A stretch of 64,000 bases of DNA from Oncomelania hupensis (lineage: Eukaryota; Mollusca; Gastropoda; Littorinimorpha; Pomatiopsidae), in contig CM072513.1 of NCBI GenBank assembly GCA_036898135.1, forward strand, positions 37,163,340 through 37,227,339, written 5' to 3'. The position numbers and the translations under genes are program-made. Within the stretch, counting starts at the first letter, position 1. Each line of letters starts with the position of its first letter. The notes beneath the pieces were generated by a model. It saw nothing but the letters and a program-made list of their open reading frames with translations. It did no database searches and was not told where the DNA came from. Shown here piece by piece: positions 21,555-43,488 of the stretch.

Positions 21555-21728
21555 TACAGGTAGGTTACAAGAGGGGTACGGAAGGTATCAAGGGGGTATG
21601 GGTAGGTATCAAGTGGGTTCGGGGAGATATCAAGGGGGTATGGTAGGGCATCATGGGGGGGGGACGGGGAAATATCAGGGAGGGGGGGTATGGTGAGGTA
21701 TCAGGGGGGATATGGGGAGGTATCATCG
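21555..21728 (+). repeat. G-rich minisatellite at the insertion site
   Basis: Begins with the right-hand TSD. The rest consists of imperfect units around GGTATCAAGGGGGTATGGG, each with runs of 3-9 G. Its other edge lies at about 4390-4487, so the LTR element landed inside or beside this array. Confidence 0.8.
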
Positions 21729-22433
21729 TCCAAATGAAACTCGCAGACAACAGTTGTCTCTCTGTCTACATTTTAAAAAGCAACCTGTGTACCCTAAACC
21801 ACTAGTTCACAATAAGCAACACAACAAATTAAAAAGTAGGTTTTTGTTATAGTGCGTTTGTGAGTGTCTGTCTGATGAAGAGGTCGCAAATTTGCATTGC
21901 ATCATTTTGTTGCTGTTGTTGTTATTGTTGTTGTCCAATTTAGCATTCTTGTAGTTTAATTATTCATTTGTTTCTCATTACTGTGATACTAGCACTTTTC
22001 TGTTTCATTTTATTTGATGTAATCAGTACTTAACCGGGTTGCCCTTGCAAACGTCATCGTGTGGGCACTCACAGTTAGACACAGTTAAACATAGCCATAC
22101 TAGTTAAGATTGTTATATTATTGACTGCATAAACTACAACCTCGCTAATCAACAACCACAGCACATGTACTGCAGCTAGCGGCACAGCCTTCGGAGCTGT
22201 CCGCTGTGATTTTCGGCAAACTTCGGCGACGGCGAGAGAAAAGTTACACACTTTGTTTTTGTATGCGCCTCGGAGACTTTTTATCCTTTATCCCTCACCT
22301 TTTAGCCCCGTGTCTCGTCTTCCTATAGTGTGGATTACAAACTCTTCTATCATTACACTATCGAGTAAAAATGTGTATTTTTTATTTTAAAAAATGCCTC
22401 AGACTCATTTTAACCATTTCGTTCGTTTGACAG
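21729..22433. other. Kelch intron, right part
   Basis: No gene or repeat recognised. It ends in the acceptor TTCGTTTGACAG. Confidence 0.5.
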
Positions 22434-22598
22434 GTCGGGGGTTCGACACTGAGACGTTCTCAGAGAAGGACGAAAGCGATGTCTGTCACTACAACGTGGA
22501 AGGCAGCAACAGCCTCCTCCCTGGACACAAACCTTTCTGGGACGTTGACCACCCAGCCATGCTCTACCCACACTCCAACGGCGCAGCTGTACTCTTGG
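22434..22598 (+). CDS. Kelch-repeat protein, next exon
   Basis: The acceptor is TTTGACAG/GTCGG and the donor is CTTGG/GTAAGT, a near-consensus splice site. The exon begins with two bases that complete the Gly codon left open at 3476, so the blade reads ...KIFCIAG-RGFDTETFSEKDES and then DVCHYNVEGSN, the expected kelch spacing (IxGG, long loop, VxxYDxxxN). It goes on FWDVDHPAMLYPHSNGAAVL and ends one base into a codon. Phase agreement and the continued kelch pattern link it to 3364-3476 across the transposon-filled intron. Subfamily not recognised. Confidence 0.65.
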
Positions 22599-22730
22599 GT
22601 AAGTTCTCAAGTTCTCGACAGCGGGTAGGAGAAAGAGGGTTGAGGTGGGAGTAAAGAACAAGAAGGGGTGAGGAGGGAGGGGAGGAAGACTAGCATAACT
22701 TAAAAAAATAAATAAATAAATGCATTTGTG

Positions 22731-23020
22731 GGTGTCGGATAGCGCAGTGGTTGGAGCACTCGCTACTGTGTCGCAAGTTAAGCACCGTCCAGTGCGGTTA
22801 GCACTTGGATGGGTGACCGCAAAACGTGAAGCGACAAATAACATCGCCCCCAGTTGACTCAACTGTGATTGAGTACCTACTCTCGTAACGGTGGGGAAGG
22901 TAAAGCAGCGAGTGAGAGAGATGGGCATCACCCTCATTACGCTGGCCCAAATTAAGTGTGATCTCCAACATCACGCTCCCCTACGGCCACAAGGCTAAGG
23001 GACTACCTTTACCTTTACCT
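22731..23020 (+). repeat. tRNA/5S-derived SINE, copy 2
   Basis: Full unit: tRNA-like A-box (GGATAGCGCAGTGGTTGGAG), then a 5S-like intermediate element and C-box (GGTTAGCACTTGGATGGGTG), a body of about 180 bp, and a tail of CTTTAC repeats. It is an inverted copy of 55-362. Confidence 0.85.
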
Positions 23021-23223
23021 TTTAAATACATTTGGTAATAGACGACAGGAGTTTTTGCTCGTATTTATGCTATCAAGCAACTTACAAGGGAAGCAATTTA
23101 GACCCACTTCCGCTTCTTCAGTGTGAAAAACAAACTTCATTGATTTCTCGGTCACAAGCAGCTGACGCAAAACGCGTACACAAAGCAAAATATTGTGTTT
23201 CCGGTTGTGATATTGACAGAAAT

Positions 23224-23226
<3 letters not shown>

Positions 23227-23286
<60 letters not shown>
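23227..23286. repeat. (CT)n microsatellite
   Basis: About 60 bp of pure CT followed by a short GT-rich run. Confidence 0.95.
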
Positions 23287-23289
<3 letters not shown>

Positions 23290-23477
23290 GTGTGTGCGTG
23301 TGTGTGTGTGCGTGGATCACATAACAATCTCAAAAGATAGCGTCGGTCAGGTAGTCCCTGAAGCTAAGAGGTAGTCGGGGGAAAGAATGATGAAGCAACA
23401 GATCAGACTGCCAGCTCTGTCACCGGATTTTGTCTGGCAAGTGCATTGTTGTCCCATCGTTGATGTTTTATCGTCAG

Positions 23478-23518
23478 GTCTTGATCATTTTAAAATATAT
23501 GACATAGAAGGAAAGCAG
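23478..23518 (+). CDS. Possible third kelch exon
   Basis: The acceptor is TTTTATCGTCAG/GTC and the donor AAGCAG/GTCGGA. The two leading bases complete the codon left open at 22598, giving AAVLLGG-LDHFKIYDIEGKQ, which fits a kelch GG followed by a new YD strand. At 41 bp it is a very short exon, and the frame stays open for another 80 bases, so the donor is uncertain. Confidence 0.35.
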
Positions 23519-23527
23519 GTCGGATTT

Positions 23528-23672
23528 GGGACGATGGAGTATGGAGAGGCGGATGGGAAGGGAGGGGTTGGGGTGGGATGGGTGGGGACGAGGGAATAGG
23601 GATAAGCGGGTGGGGAAGGAAGATCGGATCGGAAAGGGAGCGGTAATGGGGTTGGAGGCATGGGGAGAGGGT
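23528..23672 (+). other. G-run cluster, candidate G-quadruplex
   Basis: Dense G-runs, for example GGGAGGGGTTGGGGTGGGAT followed by GGGTGGGG, on the sense strand of the kelch gene, just after the candidate exon. Four or more GGG runs with short loops are present. Confidence 0.6.
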
Positions 23673-24209
23673 GGGGTGGATTTTCATAGAAACAAAGTGT
23701 TTTCAGGACAATTGACCCGGTTAACAGCGAAATAATTTCATTGTGTTTGCGTGACGATCTTGATGACCCTTGACCAGCACGGGCAGGTTGGAGGATGAGT
23801 CATCAAAGCGGCAACGTATCACCGTAGGGGGTGGGGGGGGGGAGTGTGCATTTCTTTGATCAATTACCAATACACACGCCTCAACCCGGATAATTATACA
23901 CACAAGGCCGGATGGACACAAAGGGCATCAGAGACACACCACACACCACCAACCACAGACCCCTACACACTCGCACGCGCACCTGCACGCACATACACAA
24001 CCTTTATCGTCAATGTTATTACTTATGAAATTGCACATCATATCCTCTGTGGATCGAAAGCACGTCAATCAGGCAAAAGTTTATTTCCAAGGTCTTCGGT
24101 GGACAAACGGAACCATAAACACACTGCAGTTAACAAAGTGACAATAAATAAAATAATAAGCAAACTACTGTAATTTATGTTAGTGTAATATAACATTTTT
24201 TCTTAATAA
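23673..24209. other. No gene recognised
   Basis: Low-complexity CA-rich stretch at 23930-24000; otherwise nothing identified. Confidence 0.4.
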
Positions 24210-24219
24210 AGTTGTGTTC

Positions 24220-24700
24220 TGTTTTTATATCGGCTACAGATTTTTTGACAAGTCACACATGCGTAAATGGCTACTTACTCGTGGGTAGCTTTCAGCGACT
24301 ATCCTGTCGCCGTCATCAGCACAGACTGAATGTGAGAACTGGGATTCAGTTCACATCACCGTGAGTACACTCACGGCAATGTGAATGAATGAGCGAGGTG
24401 TAGGTCGCTGGCAGTTGGTGTCGGCCCCGGTCACGGTTCAGGATGGGGGTGTGGGCTGCGATGTAGATAGCCTCTTTGACACCCCTCTGGAACCATCTCT
24501 GCTCCCTGTCCAGCACTCTGATATGGTCGTCCTCTAGGTGGTGGTCATGTTTGAGGAGGTGTTCCCCGAACGGAGATGAATGCTTGTGGTGCTCCTTTAC
24601 ACGTTTATGTAGTTTTCTCTCTGACTCGCCCACATAGTCCTCGTCACAATCGCTGCACTTTAGCTTGTACACCACCCCAGATTTTTCCATTTTGTCGGAC
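24220..24700 (-). mobile_element. Penelope-like element, 5'-truncated (GIY-YIG domain)
   Basis: The frame ending at 24346 encodes a GIY-YIG nuclease as found at the C-terminus of Penelope-like RTs: GVVYKLKCSDCDEDYVGESE, the R-x3-R-x2-EH segment (KLHKRVKEHHKH), a conserved LDREQRWFQRGVKEAIYIAA block with the catalytic Glu, and PILNRDRG. The RT part is missing; homology begins near 24690. Downstream on the - strand comes the terminal sequence CTGATGACGGCGACAGGATA followed by GTCGCTGAAAGC, typical of these elements' pseudo-LTRs. Confidence 0.85.
24268..24320 (-). ncRNA. Candidate hammerhead ribozyme of the Penelope-like element
   Basis: On the - strand CTGATGA (24319-24313) is followed by a stem II of about 6 pairs (GGCGAC / GTCGCT), then GAAA (24293-24290), then a perfect 5-bp stem III (GCTAC 24289-24285 with GTAGC 24274-24270). 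Penelope-like elements are known to carry minimal hammerheads at this place. The base expected to pair with the last A of GAAA is C rather than T, and stem I is unclear, so this copy may be inactive. Confidence 0.5.
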
Positions 24701-24851
24701 TTGTTCTGTTTTTGTTTTCAATGAAAGACTTTGCAATAAATTATTGATTCAATTGATCAATATACACATATGGATGCTAAATCAGTCGATGGATTTAAGG
24801 ATAGCCCCCCAATCCCTACCCACTCTCCGAAAACCGCCGACATTCCACAGG

Positions 24852-25056
24852 TTTTGTTTTGTTTTGTTTGTAGATTATAGTCACACGACACTTTCGCATA
24901 TAGGTGACTACTGGACCGATTTATACTGACACCAGCGGGCCAGTTGTTGGTAAAGGGGAAAATAATATGATCACACGTTGACCAATCCGGGATTCGAACC
25001 AGCGACCTTTCGGTTACTAGCAAGACGCTCTTACCAACTGAGCTACCCGACCCCAC
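24852..25056 (-). repeat. tRNA-derived SINE
   Basis: The head on the - strand has a clear A-box (GGGTAGCTCAGTTGGTAAGA) and B-box (GGTTCGAATCC). A body of about 110 bp follows, ending in an (AAAAC)n tail at 24852-24870. The acceptor ends do not pair, so it is a SINE rather than a tRNA gene. Confidence 0.8.
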
Positions 25057-25910
25057 CCTCCACAGGTCTATGTTTCTGTGTTTAAATACAGACCGTTCTT
25101 ACGCAATAATTCCTACATTAAAATTAAGTCTGAGTTTGTTGTTTGTTTTTTCAAACATTTACAATAAATAGTGTGAATAGGATCTTGGAAACGTTTATGA
25201 ATACAACTTATTGAGATAAAAGCTCTAAAATAAGTGTTTAAGCAGCGTCAGCATTCAGTTCATCGATAACGTAACGGCGCAAATCTAGCAAAGGGTTCCT
25301 TGATACAGTCATTACGCGTCACTCAATATCACAAGCACATAGTACTCCCGATTGATTACATCGTAACAACGCCTTGGAGCATGGTCGTCGCGCACCTCCT
25401 TTTTAATTTGTTGTTTTTTAATTTGGTTGTTTTATGATGGCGCCATTTGCTGCAGGGTCGGACGCGGAGGGTCTCAAAATGGCTAGCACCGTACAGCAAC
25501 CATTAAGGAGCAAGGAATAAAAACAAGCCAAGGGAGGCAAGTTGATTTAAGCATCAAGAAAAAATAATGATCCTGCTCTCAAAGGTGGACAAAAATGCGA
25601 CAAAGTGGCTTTCAATTCCATGTGCTACTTCGTGAGCTAAAAGAGCTCAAAAGCAGTACAATTGCATTCACAAGCCTGGTTCTCCTGACGCTGTATTAAT
25701 TCATTAATTGTTTATGCTGTTGTCATTTATGAAGAATTGTATTACTATTATTAATTATAATTACCAGTCTATGCATGTAAATGAATTCAGGTGTCTGCAC
25801 TTTTGTAACGCTGCTGCACTGTAGGCCTATGGAACGTTGATCGATAATAAGTATAATTATATTCAGTGATTACTGATGGGTTGTGAAGATGTTTAGTTTA
25901 TCATTTCTAT

Positions 25911-25913
<3 letters not shown>

Positions 25914-25948
<35 letters not shown>

Positions 25949-25949
25949 T
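25914..25949. repeat. (AAT)n microsatellite
   Basis: Twelve AAT triplets. Confidence 0.9.
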
Positions 25950-26120
25950 TATATTTGAAAGCGCAAAACCAAACTAACGTCCGACCAAACTAAAGTCCGC
26001 TCTAAGCGTTCACATGCACACACATACAAGAATAAATATTTAAACATTATTAAAACATTATGAGATAAAAATACGTTGAACATCATAGGAAATATAAAAA
26101 AGTATGTATAAAATCCACAT

Positions 26121-26121
<1 letters not shown>

Positions 26122-26162
<41 letters not shown>

Positions 26163-26186
26163 ACACACACACACGCACACACACCC

Positions 26187-26227
<41 letters not shown>
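26122..26227. repeat. (CA)n microsatellite
   Basis: About 105 bp of CA with a few single-base interruptions. Confidence 0.95.
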
Positions 26228-26229
<2 letters not shown>

Positions 26230-26332
26230 AAAACAATCTAAGTGGATATAAAGTTCAAAACTCGATCGTAGGCAGCGATGATGTCACTAAACGGCTCGCG
26301 TCAGCTCGCAGTGTGTGTGTACACATCAGTTA

Positions 26333-27967
26333 TTCACACTTTTCTGCTATTATATGCACCAACGGGAATCCCCTCATGTAAGAGGGGTAACTCTTTCCGT
26401 TACCGTGAAACATACTTCCGGTTTCTTTCTCCGCGTATTGTTTATCCGAGTGTTTTGAGTGAGTTATTTCCAAATATTCAAGAAATATTATTTTATTTTG
26501 TTTTGCTGCAGTTTATTATCCCTTTTTATCGGGAAACTCTGGGCCGCCTCCCCCGGCCGGGGAAGGTGTAGTCGCAGCCAGTGGCACGCCCAAACCCTAC
26601 CTACCTAACATTATTTGTGATTTTTTTTTGAAATTTTTGCTGAGGGAGCAAACCGGAGTACCCGGAGAAAACTCCCGAGACGTTGCCCGAGTCGAAAGTA
26701 AATAATATTCGGAGAAACATAACGCCCAGGTGCTGGCTCGAACCCACACCTGTCAGGCACCATTGGTTTCTGGCTTGTGGACAAGAGAGGTTAGTCCCGC
26801 CTTAGCCCACTTGGCCACAACGCTCGCTATGTCGAATCACATGAGAAAGCGTGGTTCTTTCTCCAATGCATGAAAGAATTATGGCAGAACATGATGAAAC
26901 ATTTAGATATCTTTGTCCCATGGTGTCGTGCCATAGGTTTTCTTTGATTGCAAAACAACACAAAAACAAAAACAAAAAATATCGTTTTTGAGACTGATTT
27001 AATTTTTTTAATAGTTTTTTTTTTGCCAAATTTTTTTTCTAGGGTCGGCCCCAAAAGCTAGGGTCGGTCGGGTGATCGGAAACAGACATTTTTTTTTCGT
27101 CTAATGTAAGCAAATGAATTTCATTTCGAGTGTATTTATTATAACGCAGGGGAAAAAACAACAACAGAATCTTGACTCCTGACGTTACGTCCAAATACGC
27201 CTAAATAAACAAGTTTCAAAATATGCAGCTGCGAAGTTACTTTTTTGAAACAAAATGTGGAGGTTTGACGTTTCTCTGATAAGTTTAGGTACATTGCCTG
27301 CGTTCAGTTGCATTTCGTTAAGTATAAAACAACAATGATAGTAGACAACCCGTCCCCATGTCATGCTTCAGTCATTTTTGCGACTTCGTTTTTTTTCGGT
27401 TTTGATTTTTTTATTGCCTTGCAAGAAGTCAGATCCCACGTTATCAAAAAGCTTGTTCATTTGTCTTTCATGTAACATGATTTTCGGTGGCATGTTTTTG
27501 GCACAACATGGTGAGAAAACACAAGTTATGTTGGTAGGGTACGGAGAATCCCTCTCGACATCTAATTGAATATTACAGGTAGCCTTCCCTGCTGCAAGTT
27601 TTCTTGTTCACAAAAACCTTCCTCGCTTGTGCTTATGGGGGACATTATAATATAAGAGTCTGATTGATATGACTGAATATTGTGCGAATTGCAACTAGAA
27701 TAAGTATTATTAGCTTTAGTTACCCTTGCTCAGTTTTTCAATTGTCTGTATCTTTTTCATTTCAAGTGAAAGCCATTCATGTTTGTGCATAAATTTTCTG
27801 GCTCTAACAATCGTCGTTTTCGTCAATTTGCCATATTTAAAAGTCACGCATCAAGCTTTGAGAAAAGCAAAACAAGCCAGACCGGAACTTGGTTTCACTC
27901 TAACCTCGTTTTGATTTATAATGGCGATACCCACGAGTTTTACTGAGAGGTGCCGGAAAGTTGTGAA
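26333..27967 (+). mobile_element. TIR element family M, long copy with a SINE inside
   Basis: The left end is TTCACACTTTTCTGC; the right end GCCGGAAAGTTGTGAA is its imperfect inverted repeat. TA lies on both outer sides (26331-26332, 27968-27969), suggesting a TA target. The interior holds a full-length tRNA-Ser-like SINE on the - strand (about 26505-26827) and about 900 bp (26830-27740) absent from the three 750-bp copies. The last 200 bp (27770-27967) match those copies. No transposase was recognised. Confidence 0.7.
26505..26827 (-). repeat. tRNA-like SINE (family S), full copy inside element M
   Basis: Read on the - strand: a tRNA head with an extended variable-arm-like insert (GTGGCCAAGTGGGCTAAGGC A-box; GGTGTGGGTTCGAGCC B-box), a GC-rich body and a 3' end GGGATAATAAACTGCAG. 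Matches the free-standing copy at 47437-47770 over its length. Confidence 0.8.
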
Positions 27968-28088
27968 TACCTTAATCGTCTGCTATAGACTACAGTAACC
28001 TTTTAAGTTTTACTACTGCTAAACAAGCAAAAGCTCAAATATTGAGGGGTAAACGGGTCTGTTTGTTACAGGCATAGGCAACAATTAC

Positions 28089-28089
<1 letters not shown>

Positions 28090-28174
<85 letters not shown>
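28090..28174. repeat. (GAT)n microsatellite
   Basis: About 28 perfect triplets. The long poly-His/poly-Ile frames across it are artefacts. Confidence 0.95.
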
Positions 28175-28662
28175 ATGCAGCAACTAGAGCACGCTGTGCC
28201 CTGCGTCTGTGGTTGTAGCTCAAAGCCTCAAGTGTTAGATAAAGAGGGAACTTGTAACAAGTGAAAAGCAATATGGCCAGCCATTCAAATGTATTCTCAG
28301 ACACTTACAGGCGCACACTTGTTTGATAAACTTAGCGCTACAGAAAGATGGGCCAGTAACGGAAGTACATTTGTGCCAAAATTCGTAACAATCAGTTCTG
28401 CAGTTTTTATACGGGAAAAATGTTCTGCAAACAACATTACCCCAGCGATCTTGATCTATGAGATATAGCAAATTCTACCGACTCGTAATTTTCCTATGAC
28501 CTTTGGACAAAATGAGTTAAGATGTTCTTGGAACATTGCGTGCGATGGACCGACAGACAGACCCACTAAAAAACAACTCAAAAATTTGGCTCGTTCTGAT
28601 TCCAGGTTAAATCAAAGTATTCTCAGATAAATCAGAGAACACGAAAAGGTTTAAGTTAGTCT
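28175..28662. other. Downstream flank of the phospholipase gene
   Basis: Includes the 3' UTR of the - strand gene whose stop is at 28663-28665. No clear poly(A) signal or repeat was identified. Confidence 0.4.
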
Positions 28663-40396
<11,734 letters not shown>

Positions 40397-40402
40397 CTAC
40401 CG

Positions 40403-40562
40403 TACACACACACATACACACCCAAACACACACACATACACACACACACACACGCACGCACACACAAACTAAGGCATTTATTTTAAGGCATAGCTGCATG
40501 TATTTGTTAATCTTTCACACACACACACACACCCATACACACACACACACACACACATACAT
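40403..40562. repeat. CA-rich microsatellites
   Basis: Two CA arrays (40403-40466 and 40520-40560) with CATA interruptions. Confidence 0.85.
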
Positions 40563-40564
40563 AC

Positions 40565-41090
40565 AAATTCAATTCAGTTCAATTCAGTTCCATTCAATTC
40601 AGTTCAATTCAATCAATGTAAAAAGTATTTGATTTTAAATATAATATCTCTTCTAACTGAACAGTTTTAATTTTACAGCGCGTACAGATTTTGAGACTAC
40701 ACATATACTATCACTATGAGACTACACATATCACTATGCCGAAAACATCTAAAGTTAATAATGTAAGAACACAATTCAAAACTATAATTATAACATACAA
40801 TTCGCAGTAAAGATTGTAAATGTTTCCCCTAAATAAAAAGATTTTCCAATATTAAGATCTGGAATAACATATGCAGCACCAGCATCAGAAGTTTCAAGTA
40901 GCGAACTATCTGTATACATTTTTAATGTATTGAAGTAAATTGAATTTAAACGTTCCTTAACGCTATTAGCTAATATATTAATTTTTTCATTTTTATGTAA
41001 ATCTGTGTAATCTATATCGAACTGCGCTTGTAAACGTTCCGAAGGGGGGTATTTTTTAGTAAAACAGGAACTGATTTTACGTTACTAATA
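40565..41090 (-). pseudogene. I-like LINE, RNase H fragment
   Basis: The - strand shows an RNase H start (KMYTDSSLLETSDAGAAYVI) resembling the one in the copy at 50434-52740 (IYTDGSVLDSGESGSGYVIP). The catalytic-site Gly is changed. A (GAATT)n tail follows at 40567-40615. Confidence 0.7.
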
Positions 41091-41099
41091 CAAATGCCA

Positions 41100-41195
41100 A
41101 AATTTGTTATCACTTTACATTACATTACATACATGATTATTGCTTTAGGTCCAGCGGACTCTTCCGAACCAAATCAGGACCAATCACATATTCTG
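41100..41195 (-). repeat. Dispersed repeat A, terminal fragment
   Basis: (ATTAC)n tail, then TTGCTTTAGGTCCAGCGGAC and TCTTCCGAACCAAATCAGGACC on the + strand, the end of repeat A read in reverse. Confidence 0.6.
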
Positions 41196-41292
41196 TATAA
41201 TCAAGAATGGTCTGAATGTATGGGATATATTTTTATCTTTTCGGGAATTCAGTTCTCGAAAACATTAACAATTTGTTTGTTACAGAATTTTC

Positions 41293-41487
<195 letters not shown>

Positions 41488-41504
41488 CATTTGAAATTGG
41501 GTCT

Positions 41505-41745
41505 TCTGTTCGTTGCTTTCATTGTCTAACCTCTAATTTTAAATTACTTTGACTTAAATTACTACACATATTATTTTGAGAAAACACTCTAGCGATTGTT
41601 TCAGCTTTATCTAAATAAGAAGAAAACCTTTTATTATTTTTTAGATATCTCTGTAACTTGTAAACTTTCTTTATATCCTCGACATTTTTTTCCATACTTC
41701 TGTAGAATCTATAACCTCTTTTTGGGACCAAATGCTATCCAGTGA
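41505..41745 (-). pseudogene. I-like LINE, endonuclease-RT linker fragment
   Basis: Encodes MEKNVEDIKKVYKLQRYLKN then FSSYLDKAETIARVFSQN, the linker commonly found between endonuclease and RT in RNase H-bearing LINEs. Same orientation as 40565-41090, so the two are probably one element whose RT part has been lost. Confidence 0.6.
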
Positions 41746-41879
41746 CTTTCCTTTGCTTTAGCAATGGTTCTGTTACACTGTAGACTAATTTAGCTCTTTT
41801 CATGTAAATAAAACACAAACACGCAGAAAAAGTAAGTGCATGACTTTCTTTACTTGACTCATCCTAGTGTTTTTACTAT

Positions 41880-42000
41880 GGGTAGTTTTCTTCCTAGAAG
41901 TTCTAATAAGAATATTCTTTATCTGTCATACGGGCAGTTTTCTGCCCACGCCGGGTAAATAATTTGTAAACTAGCGACATGTAGCGAAGATTAAATGTTA
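41880..42000 (+). repeat. Dispersed repeat B, copy 1
   Basis: Shares strings such as CTAATA(A/G)GAATATTCT, GGGCAGTTTTCT and CGGGTAAATAA, then TAGCGA and TAGCGAAG, with 48305-48425. Nature unknown. Confidence 0.5.
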
Positions 42001-42414
42001 TATTTACCTAAGACAACCGGGCGTTTGGAATGGCAAAAGGTAAACCCGGTGCAAACCACACACACCACTGTTAACAAAGCTGTTGCCTGAGCCATATTCT
42101 TAACGCTTGCGACCAGTCTTCCGTTTTAAAAGGTCTTTGGTATTATGCTAAGATAGTTCATATGATTGCTAGGTGCATCACTATTGTGCTTGTACATTTG
42201 GTTCCGCCTTTTATATAACTGTTCTGAAGTGAAAACACCGCCCGCAGGAAAATCGAACGGAGACGTGCTAGCATTGACTGTGTTGGTTCAGTTAATTAAT
42301 TCACGAAAGCTTATAGTATTTACATATTTTTGGGTTGACATTTTCTTACCTTTTACCTCCGCAAAGTACTTGTGGACTTCGTCCAGTTTTAGTATTTAAG
42401 TATAACCAATTCTT

Positions 42415-43362
42415 CTTTGCTAGAGAGGAACAAGAACTTGAACAGCTGATACAGAGGCTTGATACCAAATCCAGTGCCTTTGAAATGGAAATAAGCGCAG
42501 AGAAAACCAAAATGATGAAGACAAAACCAATGACATCAACTCAGACATCAAAGTCCAAGACCAATCCCTCAACAGGATGCACAGTTTCAAATATTTAGGA
42601 GCCATTGTATAAGACAATGGGTCCCGCAGTGTTGGAGAGAGTAGGCATCCTTGACGCAAACCGATTGGAGACCCATCAGTTCTAGCATGTCCTGAAAACA
42701 GAAAAGAAGAAATCCTCCCAATTCGTCGAGAAGAAGTGGAGGCAGCAGTGCAATCGTGAAGAAAGGGAAGTCAGCGGGAGTGGACAACATGCCAGCGGAA
42801 CTGCTTTAAGCAGGAGGTGAAACGATGATTGACGCACTCACCATTATCTTTAACAAGATCTGGCAGAGTAGGCAGTGGCCTACACCATGGACTTAGTCAA
42901 TTTGTCATAACTCTTACCAAAAAAGGTAACCTTCAGGAATGTGAAAATTATCGCACCATCAGCCTCATCAGCCATCCTAGCAAGGTCCTCCTGAAAATAA
43001 TACTCAACAGGTTGAAACCCCAAGCTGAACAAATCATAGCTGTAGAACAAGGAGGATTCAGGGCAGGGCGAAGTACAACTGAACAGAATTTCAACCTCAG
43101 AATAATCTGCGAGAAATACCTACAGCACCAATAACATCTATATCATGTGTTCGTAGACTTCAAAAAGGCGTTTGACCGAATCTGTTATCCAGCTCTGTGG
43201 GCAACCATGAGAGTGTACAACATCAGCCCTAAAATTATTGAAGTCATCAAGAGCCTTTATGACAAGGCTACCAGTGCAGTCCTCCACAACAGCGCCATCG
43301 GAAATTGGTTCAGAACAGCAATCGGTGTGCGTCATGGATGTTTACTCTCTCCAGCACTGTGA
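42415..43362 (+). pseudogene. RTE-like LINE, rearranged remnant
   Basis: The order is scrambled. First comes the post-catalytic part (REEQELEQLIQRLDTKSSAF, MEISAEKTKM), then an inverted piece reading GVRQGCLLSPTL on the - strand (42630-42660), then an earlier RT part (ENYRTISLISHPSKVLLKII; EQGGFRAGRSTTEQNFNLRI; FVDFKKAFDRICYPALWATM; GVRHGCLLSPAL), with breaks. This is more than truncation: at least one inversion or ectopic join is needed. Confidence 0.8.
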
Positions 43363-43488
43363 GCATTAGCGGCTTAATTGTTATCAAAATCTGTTTGGAA
43401 AATGTTGATATCCATCGTAAGACTTGTTTAACTAATGAGGACCTCAACGACCTTGACGGTGAAGAAAGTAAAAAATATTAATACAATT

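Larger units (their letters stand above)
25057..26330. other. Intergenic DNA between the convergent genes
   Basis: No gene recognised. Holds an (AAT)n run at 25914-25949 and a long CA array at 26122-26227. Confidence 0.5.

Noticed and set aside
24975..25056. Functional tRNA gene on the - strand
   Set aside because: A and B boxes are good, but the acceptor and T stems do not pair and a SINE body with an (AAAAC)n tail follows.
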